DNA of 64,000 nt from Candidatus Desulfosporosinus nitrosoreducens. Lineage in GTDB: Bacteria; Bacillota; Desulfitobacteriia; Desulfitobacteriales; Desulfitobacteriaceae. The notes below the pieces were generated by a model. It was not told the origin of the DNA, did not search any database, and worked only from the letters and a program-made list of their open reading frames with translations. Below are positions 45,124 to 53,501 of the stretch, one piece after another. Numbering within the stretch: the first letter of the stretch is position 1; the number at the start of each line of letters is the position of its first letter. Position numbers and translations under genes: made by a program. The stretch is taken from assembly GCF_030954495.1 (NCBI RefSeq), contig NZ_JAVHUW010000065.1:1-64000 (forward strand), in the 5' to 3' direction.

Positions 45124-46500
45124 ATGAAGTGCGAAGAATTTAATGCTGATAAGTTAGTTGAACTCGATAAAAAATATTATTGGCATCATTTAACCCAACA
45201 TAAGGTTTTTGAAACTCAAGAGCCGACCATTATGGTTGAGGGAAAAGGTTGTATAGTAAAGGATGTTCACGGGAAAGAGTTTCTTGACGGTGTATCCGGT
45301 GGAGTATGGTGTGTCAACGTGGGATATGGTCAAGATACCATAGCCGAGGCGATCTATGAACAATTAAAGGTATTGCCTTATTATGCAGGTTCGGCTGGGA
45401 ATCCGGCACTCTTGGCCCTAGCGGAGAAATTAACCTCTCTTTTACCGAAGTTAGACAAGGTGTATATCTCCAACAGTGGTTCTGAAGCGAATGAAAAAGC
45501 CTTTAAGTTGTCCAGGCAATATTCCCGCCTGAAATACCCCTCTCAAGACCGGTATAAGATTATTTTCCGTGAGCGGGATTATCATGGCACGACGTTAGCT
45601 GCTTTGAGCGCAACGGGTCAACCAGAAAGAAAAATGGGCTATGAACCTCTAGTTCCCGGGTTCATGGGCATTGCGCCAGCTTACTGCTATAGGTGTAGTT
45701 TCGGTAAGTCCTATCCGAGTTGTAATATGGAATGTGCCGGTGACCTCGAAGCAAAGATTAATCAAGAAGGTGCGGATACTGTAGCCGCGGTTATTCTTGA
45801 ACCGATTACAGCAGGCGGTGGCCTCATTGTTCCTCCCGATGGATATTTCGAAGTGATCCAAGAGATTTGCCAAAAATATGATGTGCTGCTCATTATGGAC
45901 GAAGTCGTCTGTGGATTTGGTAGAACAGGTAAAATGTTTGGGCACGAACACTTTAATGTAGACCCTGATATGGTGACGATGGCCAAGGGATTGGCAAGTG
46001 CTTACATGCCGATATCCGCTACGGTCATTAAGCAGAAACTATTTGACCGGTTTTTAGCAGATCCGAGCGACACCATGCACTATTTCCGGGATATTAGTAC
46101 CTTTGGCGGGAGTGCAGCGGCATGCGCCGGAGCTAATGCCAACATTAAGCTCATCGAACAACAAAAGTTATGCGAAAATAGCAAAGAGATGGGTGACTAT
46201 TTAATAGGTCGTTTAAAAGAACTGGAGAGCTTTCCCATAGTGGGTGATATACGCGGTAAGGGCCTCTTTGTTGGGATTGAATTCGTCGAGGATAAGAAGA
46301 CAAAAGCGCCTGTAAGCGAAAAAGTAATGGGGCAGATTTTGGGAAATTGTACGGCCCAAGGTGTGCTATTAGGCAAAATGAATCGGAGTATACCCGGATT
46401 TAACAATGTTCTTCAAATAGCACCCGCATTGATTATCACGAAACCGGAAATTGACAGGATTGTAGACGCTATCAAGAACGCCTTAGAAAAGGTTAAATAG
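45124..46500 (+). CDS. tpa: Taurine:pyruvate aminotransferase
   Basis: 458 aa class III PLP aminotransferase. PLP-site motifs IIMDEVVCGFGRTGKMFGHE and the Schiff-base Lys in TMAKGLASAYMP. The N-terminal HLTQHKVFETQEPTIMVEGK and GVWCVNVGYG are like Tpa of Bilophila and Desulfitobacterium-type bacteria. Converts taurine plus pyruvate to sulfoacetaldehyde plus alanine. The assignment rests on resemblance plus ald upstream, the Fe-ADH downstream and the sulfonate importer; beta-alanine or another omega-amino acid is the alternative. Confidence 0.86.
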   Translation: MKCEEFNADKLVELDKKYYWHHLTQHKVFETQEPTIMVEGKGCIVKDVHGKEFLDGVSGGVWCVNVGYGQDTIAEAIYEQLKVLPYYAGSAGNPALLALAEKLTSLLPKLDKVYISNSGSEANEKAFKLSRQYSRLKYPSQDRYKIIFRERDYHGTTLAALSATGQPERKMGYEPLVPGFMGIAPAYCYRCSFGKSYPSCNMECAGDLEAKINQEGADTVAAVILEPITAGGGLIVPPDGYFEVIQEICQKYDVLLIMDEVVCGFGRTGKMFGHEHFNVDPDMVTMAKGLASAYMPISATVIKQKLFDRFLADPSDTMHYFRDISTFGGSAAACAGANANIKLIEQQKLCENSKEMGDYLIGRLKELESFPIVGDIRGKGLFVGIEFVEDKKTKAPVSEKVMGQILGNCTAQGVLLGKMNRSIPGFNNVLQIAPALIITKPEIDRIVDAIKNALEKVK

Positions 46501-46518
46501 ATCAGTAAGAAACAGTAT

Positions 46519-46648
46519 AAAGAGCCTATGAGTATGCATTATCCGACTCCGTTAGTTTAGTCATGCTATCTCTTTAAAAATTACTATTTGTCGGAATAGA
46601 GCATGTTTCAATAATTCAGTGAGTTGCTAATCGGCTTATAGGCTCTTT
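46519..46648 (+). other. Structured 130-nt element before the alcohol dehydrogenase, copy 1
   Basis: Closed by AAAGAGCCTATGAG / CTTATAGGCTCTTT, with an inner stem CATGCTAT..ATAGAGCATG. Copy 2 at 49514-49642 keeps the pairing and the core TTACTATTTGTCGGAATAGA. Candidate structured leader RNA, processing element or MITE-like repeat. It matches no riboswitch I know. Confidence 0.6.
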
Positions 46649-46685
46649 GTGTACTTGTTAAAATCTCAATGGAGGAGAGTTTGAC

Positions 46686-47861
46686 ATGATGACTTTTTGT
46701 GGTCCGAAACGACTCGAAGTTGGGTTCAATAGCTTCAGCCGTATCGGAGAACTCGTGAAAGCGATTGGTGGAAACAAGGTACTCGTAGTCATGGATGCCT
46801 TTTTGAATTCCCCCCAGATTGGTCTGGGTAAAAAAGTGAGCGACATTTTGTCTGAAGCGGGCATACCTATGGCAATTTATAGCGGAATTGCGAATGAACC
46901 TAATTCCGATAATATAACAGAGGGTCTGGATGCCGCCAAAGAATCGGAGTGCGACTGCATTGTGGCGATAGGAGGCGGCAGTTCAATAGACGCGGCAAAG
47001 GCAGTGGCTGCTTTAGCTGCAAAACCTGATATGATTTTCAGTGAGATTCCCAAACAAGCTCGCCTAGGGCGTTTACCGCTAATTGCCATTCCGACAACGT
47101 CAGGTACAGGTTCTGAAGCCACAAGGGTATCGGTCATTAATAATTCAAAGACCGGCATCAAGGAGAATCCAGGACATCCAGAGTTAGTGCCTGATATAGT
47201 AATACTTGATCCCCAACTCGTCATGACGCTTCCCCCGTCGTTAACCGCTTTTACGGGAATGGATGCTTTGACACATGCTATGGAAGCATTTGTCTCGAAT
47301 AAAGCCAACAGCATGACCGATCTATACGCCTATAAAGCAATGGAGATGATTGGACAAGCCCTGCCTAAGGTTTTTGCGAATGGGAAGAATGAAGAGGAAC
47401 GCCAAAAGATGGCGATAGCTAGTTATTATGCAGGGTTAGCTTTTTCCAATGCATCCACTAATCTTGCCCATGCCGGCGGCCGAGCCTTAGGTGCCTATTT
47501 TCACATCCCCCACGGCTTAAGTGTCGCGTTACTTCTGCCCTTTGTTATGGAATTTGGCTTAGAGGTCGCGGAAGAACGTTATGCACGGGTAGCGGTAGCG
47601 CTAGGTGCCGATCCAAAGCTTTCCCAAAGAGAACTGGCCAGACAAGCAATTGACATTGTGAATAGTTATAATGATGCCTTTGGAATTTGGGACGAGGCGA
47701 AAAATAAATTTATAACGGATCTGGAGGCTTACCGTAAAGCGATACCTGAAATGGTAAGCAATGCCTTGGCAGGAAACGGTATATTGACAAATCCTAGGAT
47801 TCCTACTGAAGAGGATGTGACGATGGTTTTTGAAAAATTAGCTGCTAAAATTAAGAGCTAA
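46686..47861 (+). CDS. sarD: Iron-type alcohol dehydrogenase (sulfoacetaldehyde reductase-like)
   Basis: 391 aa group III alcohol dehydrogenase. NAD site GGGSSIDAAKAVA and metal ligands in GMDALTHAMEAF (Asp region, His) and in HIPHGLSVALLLP. Directly after ald and tpa; in Bilophila the same trio (Ald, Tpa, SarD) turns taurine into isethionate. SD GGAGGAG upstream. Other aldehydes cannot be excluded from sequence alone. Confidence 0.83.
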   Translation: MMTFCGPKRLEVGFNSFSRIGELVKAIGGNKVLVVMDAFLNSPQIGLGKKVSDILSEAGIPMAIYSGIANEPNSDNITEGLDAAKESECDCIVAIGGGSSIDAAKAVAALAAKPDMIFSEIPKQARLGRLPLIAIPTTSGTGSEATRVSVINNSKTGIKENPGHPELVPDIVILDPQLVMTLPPSLTAFTGMDALTHAMEAFVSNKANSMTDLYAYKAMEMIGQALPKVFANGKNEEERQKMAIASYYAGLAFSNASTNLAHAGGRALGAYFHIPHGLSVALLLPFVMEFGLEVAEERYARVAVALGADPKLSQRELARQAIDIVNSYNDAFGIWDEAKNKFITDLEAYRKAIPEMVSNALAGNGILTNPRIPTEEDVTMVFEKLAAKIKS

Positions 47862-47988
47862 GGAACTTGACCTTCCTTGTTCTTAGTATTGTCACAGGGC
47901 TGTTGGGCCACATACCGCAGGTCGATTTTTTGAAAAATATCAAGGATAAAATAGACCGTGGCTAAGGCAATATTGAGGAGGAATACCT

Positions 47989-48873
47989 ATGATTGATATT
48001 GGATCATTGAAAGTAAAGACAGGGCTTGCGGAAATGCTGAAAGGTGGTGTCATCATGGATGTGACGACCCCCGAACAAGCTATGATTGCAGAAGAGGCCG
48101 GAGCGTGTGCCGTCATGGCTCTGGAACGTGTTCCTTCGGATATTCGAGCTGAAGGTGGGGTTGCACGGATGGCTGATCCTGCAATTATTAAAAATATTAT
48201 GGATGCAGTATCGATTCCTGTCATGGCTAAAGCGCGTATCGGTCATTTTGTAGAAGCCCAAATCTTAGAAGCTTTAGATATAGATTACATTGATGAGTCA
48301 GAAGTCCTGACACCTGCTGATGACTCGTATCATATAAATAAGCATAACTTTAAAGTACCTTTTGTTTGTGGTTGCCGTAATTTAGGGGAAGCTTTGCGCC
48401 GAATCGGTGAAGGGGCTGCCATGATACGTACTAAAGGAGAACCTGGAACCGGGAATGTTGTAGAGGCTGTTCGGCATATGCGTACTGTCATGAATGATAT
48501 GCGGGCTTTAACATCAATGCCCAAAGAAGAGCTTATGTCAGCAGCCAAGAATATGGGCGCTCCCTATGAATTGGTTGTTTATGTTGCTGAGCATGGAAAG
48601 CTACCCGTCGTTAATTTCGCTGCTGGAGGTATAGCAACGCCTGCTGATGCGGCTTTGATGATGCAACTTGGAGTCGATGGTATTTTTGTAGGGTCTGGAA
48701 TCTTCAAATCTGGTGATCCTAAGGCGCGTGCCAAAGCAATTGTTTTAGCAACAACCCACTATAAGGATGCAAAATTACTTGCCGAGGTTTCTGAGGATTT
48801 AGGACAACCTATGTCCGGAATTGAAATTTCAACCTTAGCTGAATCCCAGCGCATGCAAGAACGGGGTTGGTAA
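47989..48873 (+). CDS. pdxS: Pyridoxal 5'-phosphate synthase lyase subunit PdxS
   Basis: 294 aa, very well conserved: KGGVIMDVTTPEQAMIAEEA, AVMALERVPSDIR, the two active Lys regions (VMAKARIGHFVEAQ, MIRTKGEPGTGNV). Builds PLP from ribose 5-phosphate, glyceraldehyde 3-phosphate and ammonia. The glutaminase partner PdxT is not adjacent, so this copy may use free ammonia, which Ald releases, or pair with PdxT from elsewhere. Placed here it would supply PLP for Tpa. Confidence 0.95.
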   Translation: MIDIGSLKVKTGLAEMLKGGVIMDVTTPEQAMIAEEAGACAVMALERVPSDIRAEGGVARMADPAIIKNIMDAVSIPVMAKARIGHFVEAQILEALDIDYIDESEVLTPADDSYHINKHNFKVPFVCGCRNLGEALRRIGEGAAMIRTKGEPGTGNVVEAVRHMRTVMNDMRALTSMPKEELMSAAKNMGAPYELVVYVAEHGKLPVVNFAAGGIATPADAALMMQLGVDGIFVGSGIFKSGDPKARAKAIVLATTHYKDAKLLAEVSEDLGQPMSGIEISTLAESQRMQERGW

Positions 48874-48910
48874 ATTAGAGGGTCCGTCGTGGTTATAGAT
48901 AGTGCTGAAA

Positions 48911-48950
48911 AATGGCATCGCAGAAATTTGATAATTTCTACGATGCCATT
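48911..48950 (+). terminator. Terminator after pdxS
   Basis: Stem AATGGCATCG..AGAAATT / AATTTCT..CGATGCCATT. The T-tail is short (CTCAATTCTC). Confidence 0.7.
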
Positions 48951-49170
48951 CTCAATTCTCTAGGAAAATATAAACTTGCTTCTTATGGGAATCAGGCGAC
49001 TGAGGCTTACGACTCATACCTCGGACGCACGCCCGAGGTCCTATCATTAGATATATAAATAGACAATTTAAGCAATTTTAATCAGTCCGAAAAATGTCAG
49101 GAAATGAAGAATAATGTTGTTATTTGCAAAACTAATTAAAATATTCTCAATAATAGTCGATTAAAAATAC

Positions 49171-49229
49171 TTGTATCTACTATAAGAATAACATATAATA
49201 AGCGCAAAGGGAATTGGTACCTACCAACT
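49171..49229 (+). promoter_or_regulatory. Second copy of the ald promoter-operator, before the importer
   Basis: TTGTAT (49171) and TATAAT (49194) with a 17-bp spacer, and dyad AATTGGTA-CC-TACCAACT (49212-49229) in the same place as at ald. Similarity extends upstream to about 49035 (CCTATCATT, TAATAGTCGATTAAAA). Every core element is intact, whereas the coding remnant behind it is ruined, so it probably serves the ABC operon at 49856. Confidence 0.75.
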
Positions 49230-49346
49230 TAAAAATCAAATTCTAATTTTAAAAAAGAAACCTTCCAAGAGTAAGTTGAAATTACTTATATTATTATATC
49301 GCAAGATCATTGTTTGGGCAAGGAAGAATTAGAAAGAGATGTTTTA

Positions 49347-49494
49347 ATGATAGTTGGTGGGTTGCTTTAACCCTGTAGTAGTCATGCCTTGATGCATGAA
49401 GGACATAAAGTTCTGGTTAAAACTGCTGGAGTGGACAGCGGCTTTAATGGCATACGCTGTTGTAAGAACTCCTCTTTAAGAAAAGACTAAATAG
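49347..49494 (+). pseudogene. Fused remnant of ald 5' end and tpa 3' end
   Basis: 49347-49449 resembles the first ~140 nt of ald (ATGATAGTTGGTGGGTTGC; CATGAAGGACATAAAGTTCT) with an internal loss of ~30 nt and frame breaks. 49450-49494 resembles the last ~45 nt of tpa through its TAG. About 2.4 kb of the duplicated block is missing between. Not translatable. Confidence 0.78.
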
Positions 49495-49513
49495 CAAGCC
49501 ATAAAAACAGCAT

Positions 49514-49642
49514 AAAGAGCCTATAAGTATGCAATATCTGACCTCATTAGTTTAGTTATGCTATTCTTGAAAAATTACTATTTGTCGGAATAGAGCATGT
49601 ATCAATAATTTAATGAGTTGCTAATCGGCTTATGGGGTCTTT
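49514..49642 (+). other. Structured element, copy 2
   Basis: Counterpart of 46519-46648, lying after the tpa remnant as the original lies after tpa. Closing stem AAAGAGCCTATAAG / CTTATGGGGTCTTT has one mismatch and one G-T pair, and a TTTTT follows, so here it could also work as a terminator or attenuator in the long leader (about 640 nt) of the importer operon. The region 49643-49855 shows no gene. Confidence 0.58.
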
Positions 49643-49855
49643 TTATACTCTTTTACAGCTTGTGGGTAAAAGAGGAGAGATAAAGTTGCTGGTACACATA
49701 TTAATTACGTTGAAGGGTGGTGTTTTATGATAAAATAGGAGAATTTTAACCTTCTGCCCTATCTTTCTGATGCTAAAAAAATTTGTCCGAGGAGAAAATT
49801 ATATCATAGGGCTAAGGTAAAAGCAAGTCAATTAACTATTAGGGTGGGATAAACA

Positions 49856-50617
49856 TTGGTAAATGCATTAGAGAAAGCAAAGGAAACTAAAGTTTCTGTA
49901 CAAGGGTTAACTAAAAGCTTTGATGATCTGCTGGTTTTAGACAACATTTCTTTTAATGTTAAAGAGGGAGAATTTCTTAGTATTGTTGGTCCTACAGGGT
50001 GCGGAAAGACAACGTTCTTAAATTTATTAACGAAACTACACCCGGCATGCAAAGGCGATATTCTTATTGACGGTGAGGAAGCTGATCCCAAGAAGCATAG
50101 TTTAGCCTTTGTTTTTCAAGAACCATCCAGTATGCCTTGGAGAACAGTAAGAGATAATGTCGCGTACGGGATGGAAATTAAGAAGGTGCCCAAAAAGGAA
50201 CTTGAAGAACGGTTAGACAGGATACTTGAACTCGTTGGTTTAAAAGGGTGTCAGGATCTTTATCCTAACCAAATATCTGCCAGCATGGAACAGCGTGTCG
50301 CAGTCGCAAGGGCATTTGTGACAGAGCCAGATCTTTTATTAATGGATGAACCCTATGGTCAGTTAGATATTAAACTTCGTTATTATTTGGAGGATGAGCT
50401 GATAAAGCTTTGGAAGGAATTAAAAACTACCGTTGTTTTTGTAACTCATAATATTGAAGAGGCCGTATATCTTTCAGAACGTATTTTGATTCTTAGTCCA
50501 AAACCTACGACCGTAAAAACAGAGGTTAAGGTTGATTTACCCAGACCGCGAAATTTTCTTAATCCTGAGTTTATTAGAATAAGAGAAGAAGTGACCGAAC
50601 TCATTAAATGGTGGTAA
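49856..50617 (+). CDS. ABC transporter ATP-binding protein (SsuB/TauB type), degenerate signature
   Basis: 253 aa, TTG start behind GGGTGGGA. Walker A GPTGCGKTT, Q-loop VFQEPSSMPWRTV, Walker B LLLMDEPYG and H-loop VTHN are intact. The ABC signature, normally LSGGM, reads ISASM (140-144), losing both glycines. Its partner ATPase at 53480 has a normal LSGGM, so the pair would form one canonical and one degenerate ATP site. First gene of the importer operon. Confidence 0.9.
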   Translation: MVNALEKAKETKVSVQGLTKSFDDLLVLDNISFNVKEGEFLSIVGPTGCGKTTFLNLLTKLHPACKGDILIDGEEADPKKHSLAFVFQEPSSMPWRTVRDNVAYGMEIKKVPKKELEERLDRILELVGLKGCQDLYPNQISASMEQRVAVARAFVTEPDLLLMDEPYGQLDIKLRYYLEDELIKLWKELKTTVVFVTHNIEEAVYLSERILILSPKPTTVKTEVKVDLPRPRNFLNPEFIRIREEVTELIKWW

Positions 50618-50650
50618 GTCAATTTCTCAAAATAAAAGGAGGATGAAAAT

Positions 50651-51751
50651 ATGAAGTCGCTAAAGTCGAAAATCACCAAAAGTGTAATTGGTGTACTATC
50701 CGCTAGTTTGGTTCTATCTATGACATTAGTAGGATGCGGTAGTTCTGGAGCCAGTAGTTCTTCTGGTTCTGTTCAAACTATTAGAGTAAGTCACCAACCA
50801 GAGTTCGAAACATTTATGACTTACGATGGAATGCAGAAAGGCCTCGACACAAAAGCAGGCATAAAAATCCAACTCGTCTATTTCGATTCCGGTATGCCTC
50901 AAGTTTCAGCCTTGCCGGGCAAAGCGTGGGATATCGGAGCAACCGGTTGTGTACCGATGTTAATGGCGGCTGTGCGTTATGATGCTTATATGATTGCTGT
51001 AGGCGATGACGAATCTTTATGCAATATGGTTATGACCAGAACCGATAGCCCCCTATTACAAACCCAAAATCCTAATGGGACTTATGGCACAGCGGATCAA
51101 CTTAAAGGGAAAAACATTCTCGTAACAACAGTTTCTGGCGGTGAGTATACACTTGTTAAGTATTTAGAAAGTCTCGGACTTAAGGAAAGTGATGTTAAAA
51201 TCTCTAACATGGAACAAGCTCAGGCAGTTTCCGCTTTTGACTCAAATGTGGGGGATGCAGTCACGTTATGGACTCCGTTTACCTATACGGGGAAAACACA
51301 ACGCAAGAGCTTGGCAAACGGTGCACAAGTTGGCGCTCATACCCCGATTGCAGTATTAGTAGATAAAACTTATGCTGATCAACATCCGGACCAAGTGGTG
51401 AAATTTCTGGACGTATACTTCCAAGGAATAGATAGAATGAAGTCCCAAAATACGCAGTTAGCCGATGAATATCAAAAGTTCATGAAAGATTGGGGCGGCA
51501 TAGATATCTCTAAAGATGACGCAACAAAAGATATTCAGAATCACACGATCTATAATCTCAAAGAACAACTTGCCTTATTCGACAATTCAAAAGGAACAAG
51601 TCAAGTTGCTACCTGGATGAATAATGTCGCTGATTTCTTTACCAAAAGCGGCAAGTTCACGGCTGACGAAAATCAAAAACTTCAAAAAGACAACTATATT
51701 ACTGATAAATTCCTGAAAATGCTGGCAAAAGAAAAGGGTATTACTCAGTAA
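50651..51751 (+). CDS. Sulfonate/taurine-type ABC substrate-binding lipoprotein
   Basis: 366 aa. Signal peptide with lipobox LVGCG (Cys at about 29), then a Ser-rich linker. NMT1/SsuA-like fold: TIRVSHQPEFETFMTYDGM, GKAWDIGATGCVPMLMAAV, KGKNILVTTVSGGEYTLVKYL. Binds the substrate outside the cell for the permease pair downstream. Taurine is inferred from the neighbouring genes; the family also binds nitrate, other sulfonates and thiamine precursors. Confidence 0.87.
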   Translation: MKSLKSKITKSVIGVLSASLVLSMTLVGCGSSGASSSSGSVQTIRVSHQPEFETFMTYDGMQKGLDTKAGIKIQLVYFDSGMPQVSALPGKAWDIGATGCVPMLMAAVRYDAYMIAVGDDESLCNMVMTRTDSPLLQTQNPNGTYGTADQLKGKNILVTTVSGGEYTLVKYLESLGLKESDVKISNMEQAQAVSAFDSNVGDAVTLWTPFTYTGKTQRKSLANGAQVGAHTPIAVLVDKTYADQHPDQVVKFLDVYFQGIDRMKSQNTQLADEYQKFMKDWGGIDISKDDATKDIQNHTIYNLKEQLALFDNSKGTSQVATWMNNVADFFTKSGKFTADENQKLQKDNYITDKFLKMLAKEKGITQ

Positions 51752-51870
51752 CATTATAACGCAATCAAGCTGTCTAGCGCAACGGTAGTTTTACCAGCGC
51801 AATGACAGCTTGATGAGTACTAACGAAAAAAGAATATTAAAAATGTTTTTGTCATACAAGGAGTGAAAAT

Positions 51871-52650
51871 ATGAATGAGAATAGCAATCGGGGTCTAAAA
51901 CTGATTTCAGTCATAAGTGTCATAGCCTTTATAGTGATCTGGCAACTCATTGTAAATTGGAATATCGTGCCAAATACCTTATTGGCTTCCCCGATCCAAA
52001 TTTTTAAGTTATTTGTCTATAAACTAACCTCTGCTGATCCTGACGGAGCGGTTCTGTGGGTTCATGTACTTACAAGCCTCGAAGAAGCAGTCATTGGGTA
52101 TGCATTAGCATTGGTCATAGGGATTCCCCTTGGGCTTTTAATGGGCTGGTTTGTTTTAGCAGAAGGGTTTATCAGACCGATATTTGAGATGATTCGTCCG
52201 ATCCCGCCCGTTGCTTGGATTCCACTGACTATTTTTTGGTTTGGGATTGGTTTAACGGGTAAAGTGTATATCATTTTAATTTCTGGCATTGTTCCGGCAG
52301 TCATTAATTCCTTTGTGGGCGTACGCATGACAAATCCCACATTTATTCGGATGGCACGCACTTATGGAGCTTCAGACTGGCAAGTGTTTAAAAATATCTG
52401 TATACCTTCCGCTTTGCCCATGGTTTTCGGAGGTCTGCAACTCGCTTTAGCGGCATCCTGGACATCCTTAGTCGCTGCCGAAATGATTGCTTCTAATAAA
52501 GGTCTGGGTTTCTTAATTACAATGGGTCAACGCTTGGCTGATCCAAGCATGATTCTCCTGGGGATGGTTATGATTGGCCTAACAGGATATTTAATTGGGG
52601 TAGTAATTGACCTGGTTGAAAGAAAGCTTCAAGCAGGGTTGAGGAGGTAG
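51871..52650 (+). CDS. ABC transporter permease (SsuC/TauC type), first
   Basis: 259 aa, six helices. EAA coupling loop MARTYGASDWQVFKNICIPSALP. FEMIRPIPPVAWIPLTIFWFGIG is the family signature. Five bp separate it from a paralogous permease, suggesting a heterodimeric pore. Confidence 0.92.
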   Translation: MNENSNRGLKLISVISVIAFIVIWQLIVNWNIVPNTLLASPIQIFKLFVYKLTSADPDGAVLWVHVLTSLEEAVIGYALALVIGIPLGLLMGWFVLAEGFIRPIFEMIRPIPPVAWIPLTIFWFGIGLTGKVYIILISGIVPAVINSFVGVRMTNPTFIRMARTYGASDWQVFKNICIPSALPMVFGGLQLALAASWTSLVAAEMIASNKGLGFLITMGQRLADPSMILLGMVMIGLTGYLIGVVIDLVERKLQAGLRR

Positions 52651-52655
52651 TTATC

Positions 52656-53501
52656 TTGCAAGTTGGCACGGAAGATTCTGTCATGAAGAACGATATACTT
52701 TTAAACAAAGCCAAGAAGTGTATCACAATTAAAAAAATAATATCAAATAGGCCTGTCTTATATGTAGTTTCAGTTATCTTGTTTTTTCTGGTATGGGATT
52801 TAATCGCTGTAAAATCACAGGGGAATTTATTGCCGCGCCCCTATGATGTCATTGCTAGATTAGGAAGCTTATTATCGGTTCCGCTGGCCGGCAAAACTCT
52901 CCTAGAACATCTTTGGTTTAGTTTAAGACGTGTACTCATAGCTTTTGCTATTGCTGCGGTCATCGGTGTACCTATCGGGGTACTAATGGCTGTTAACAAA
53001 TACATTCATGCTATCATTAAACCCTTATTTGATTTGTTTAAACCAATGCCGCCTATTGCCTGGATTTCACTCTCGATTTTATGGTTTGGTATTGGGGAAA
53101 CATCAAAGATATTTATCATTATTATCGGCGCTTTTGTGCCACTTGTAATTAACTCATTTAATGGGATTCGCTTGATTGATCCTGAACTCTACGATGCTAT
53201 ACGTTCTTTAGGAGGAAGTCGCAAGGATGAGATCCTGCAAGTTACACTGCCAGCTTCTTTCCCCGCTATCTTCGCAGGATTGCAAATTTCGTTAAGTGTG
53301 GCTTGGTCCACAGTGGTTGCGGCGGAACTTGTGGGGGCTAGAGAAGGAATGGGCTTTATTATTATCAAGGGGATGAATTTATCCGATTCAGCGATGATCA
53401 TTGGTGGGATGGCTATAATCGCTGTAACGTCTTTTCTGATTTCTAGCGTTATGAATTATCTGGAAAGGTGGGTCTGTCCTTGGAAAACCGCGCTGAAGTA
53501 A
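52656..53501 (+). CDS. ABC transporter permease (SsuC/TauC type), second
   Basis: 281 aa, TTG start with GGAGGT upstream. A hydrophilic N-terminal lead (1-28) precedes six helices. Signature FDLFKPMPPIAWISLSILWF, EAA loop IRSLGGSRKDEILQVTLPASFP. Paralog of the preceding permease. Overlaps the next ATPase gene. Confidence 0.92.
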   Translation: MQVGTEDSVMKNDILLNKAKKCITIKKIISNRPVLYVVSVILFFLVWDLIAVKSQGNLLPRPYDVIARLGSLLSVPLAGKTLLEHLWFSLRRVLIAFAIAAVIGVPIGVLMAVNKYIHAIIKPLFDLFKPMPPIAWISLSILWFGIGETSKIFIIIIGAFVPLVINSFNGIRLIDPELYDAIRSLGGSRKDEILQVTLPASFPAIFAGLQISLSVAWSTVVAAELVGAREGMGFIIIKGMNLSDSAMIIGGMAIIAVTSFLISSVMNYLERWVCPWKTALK

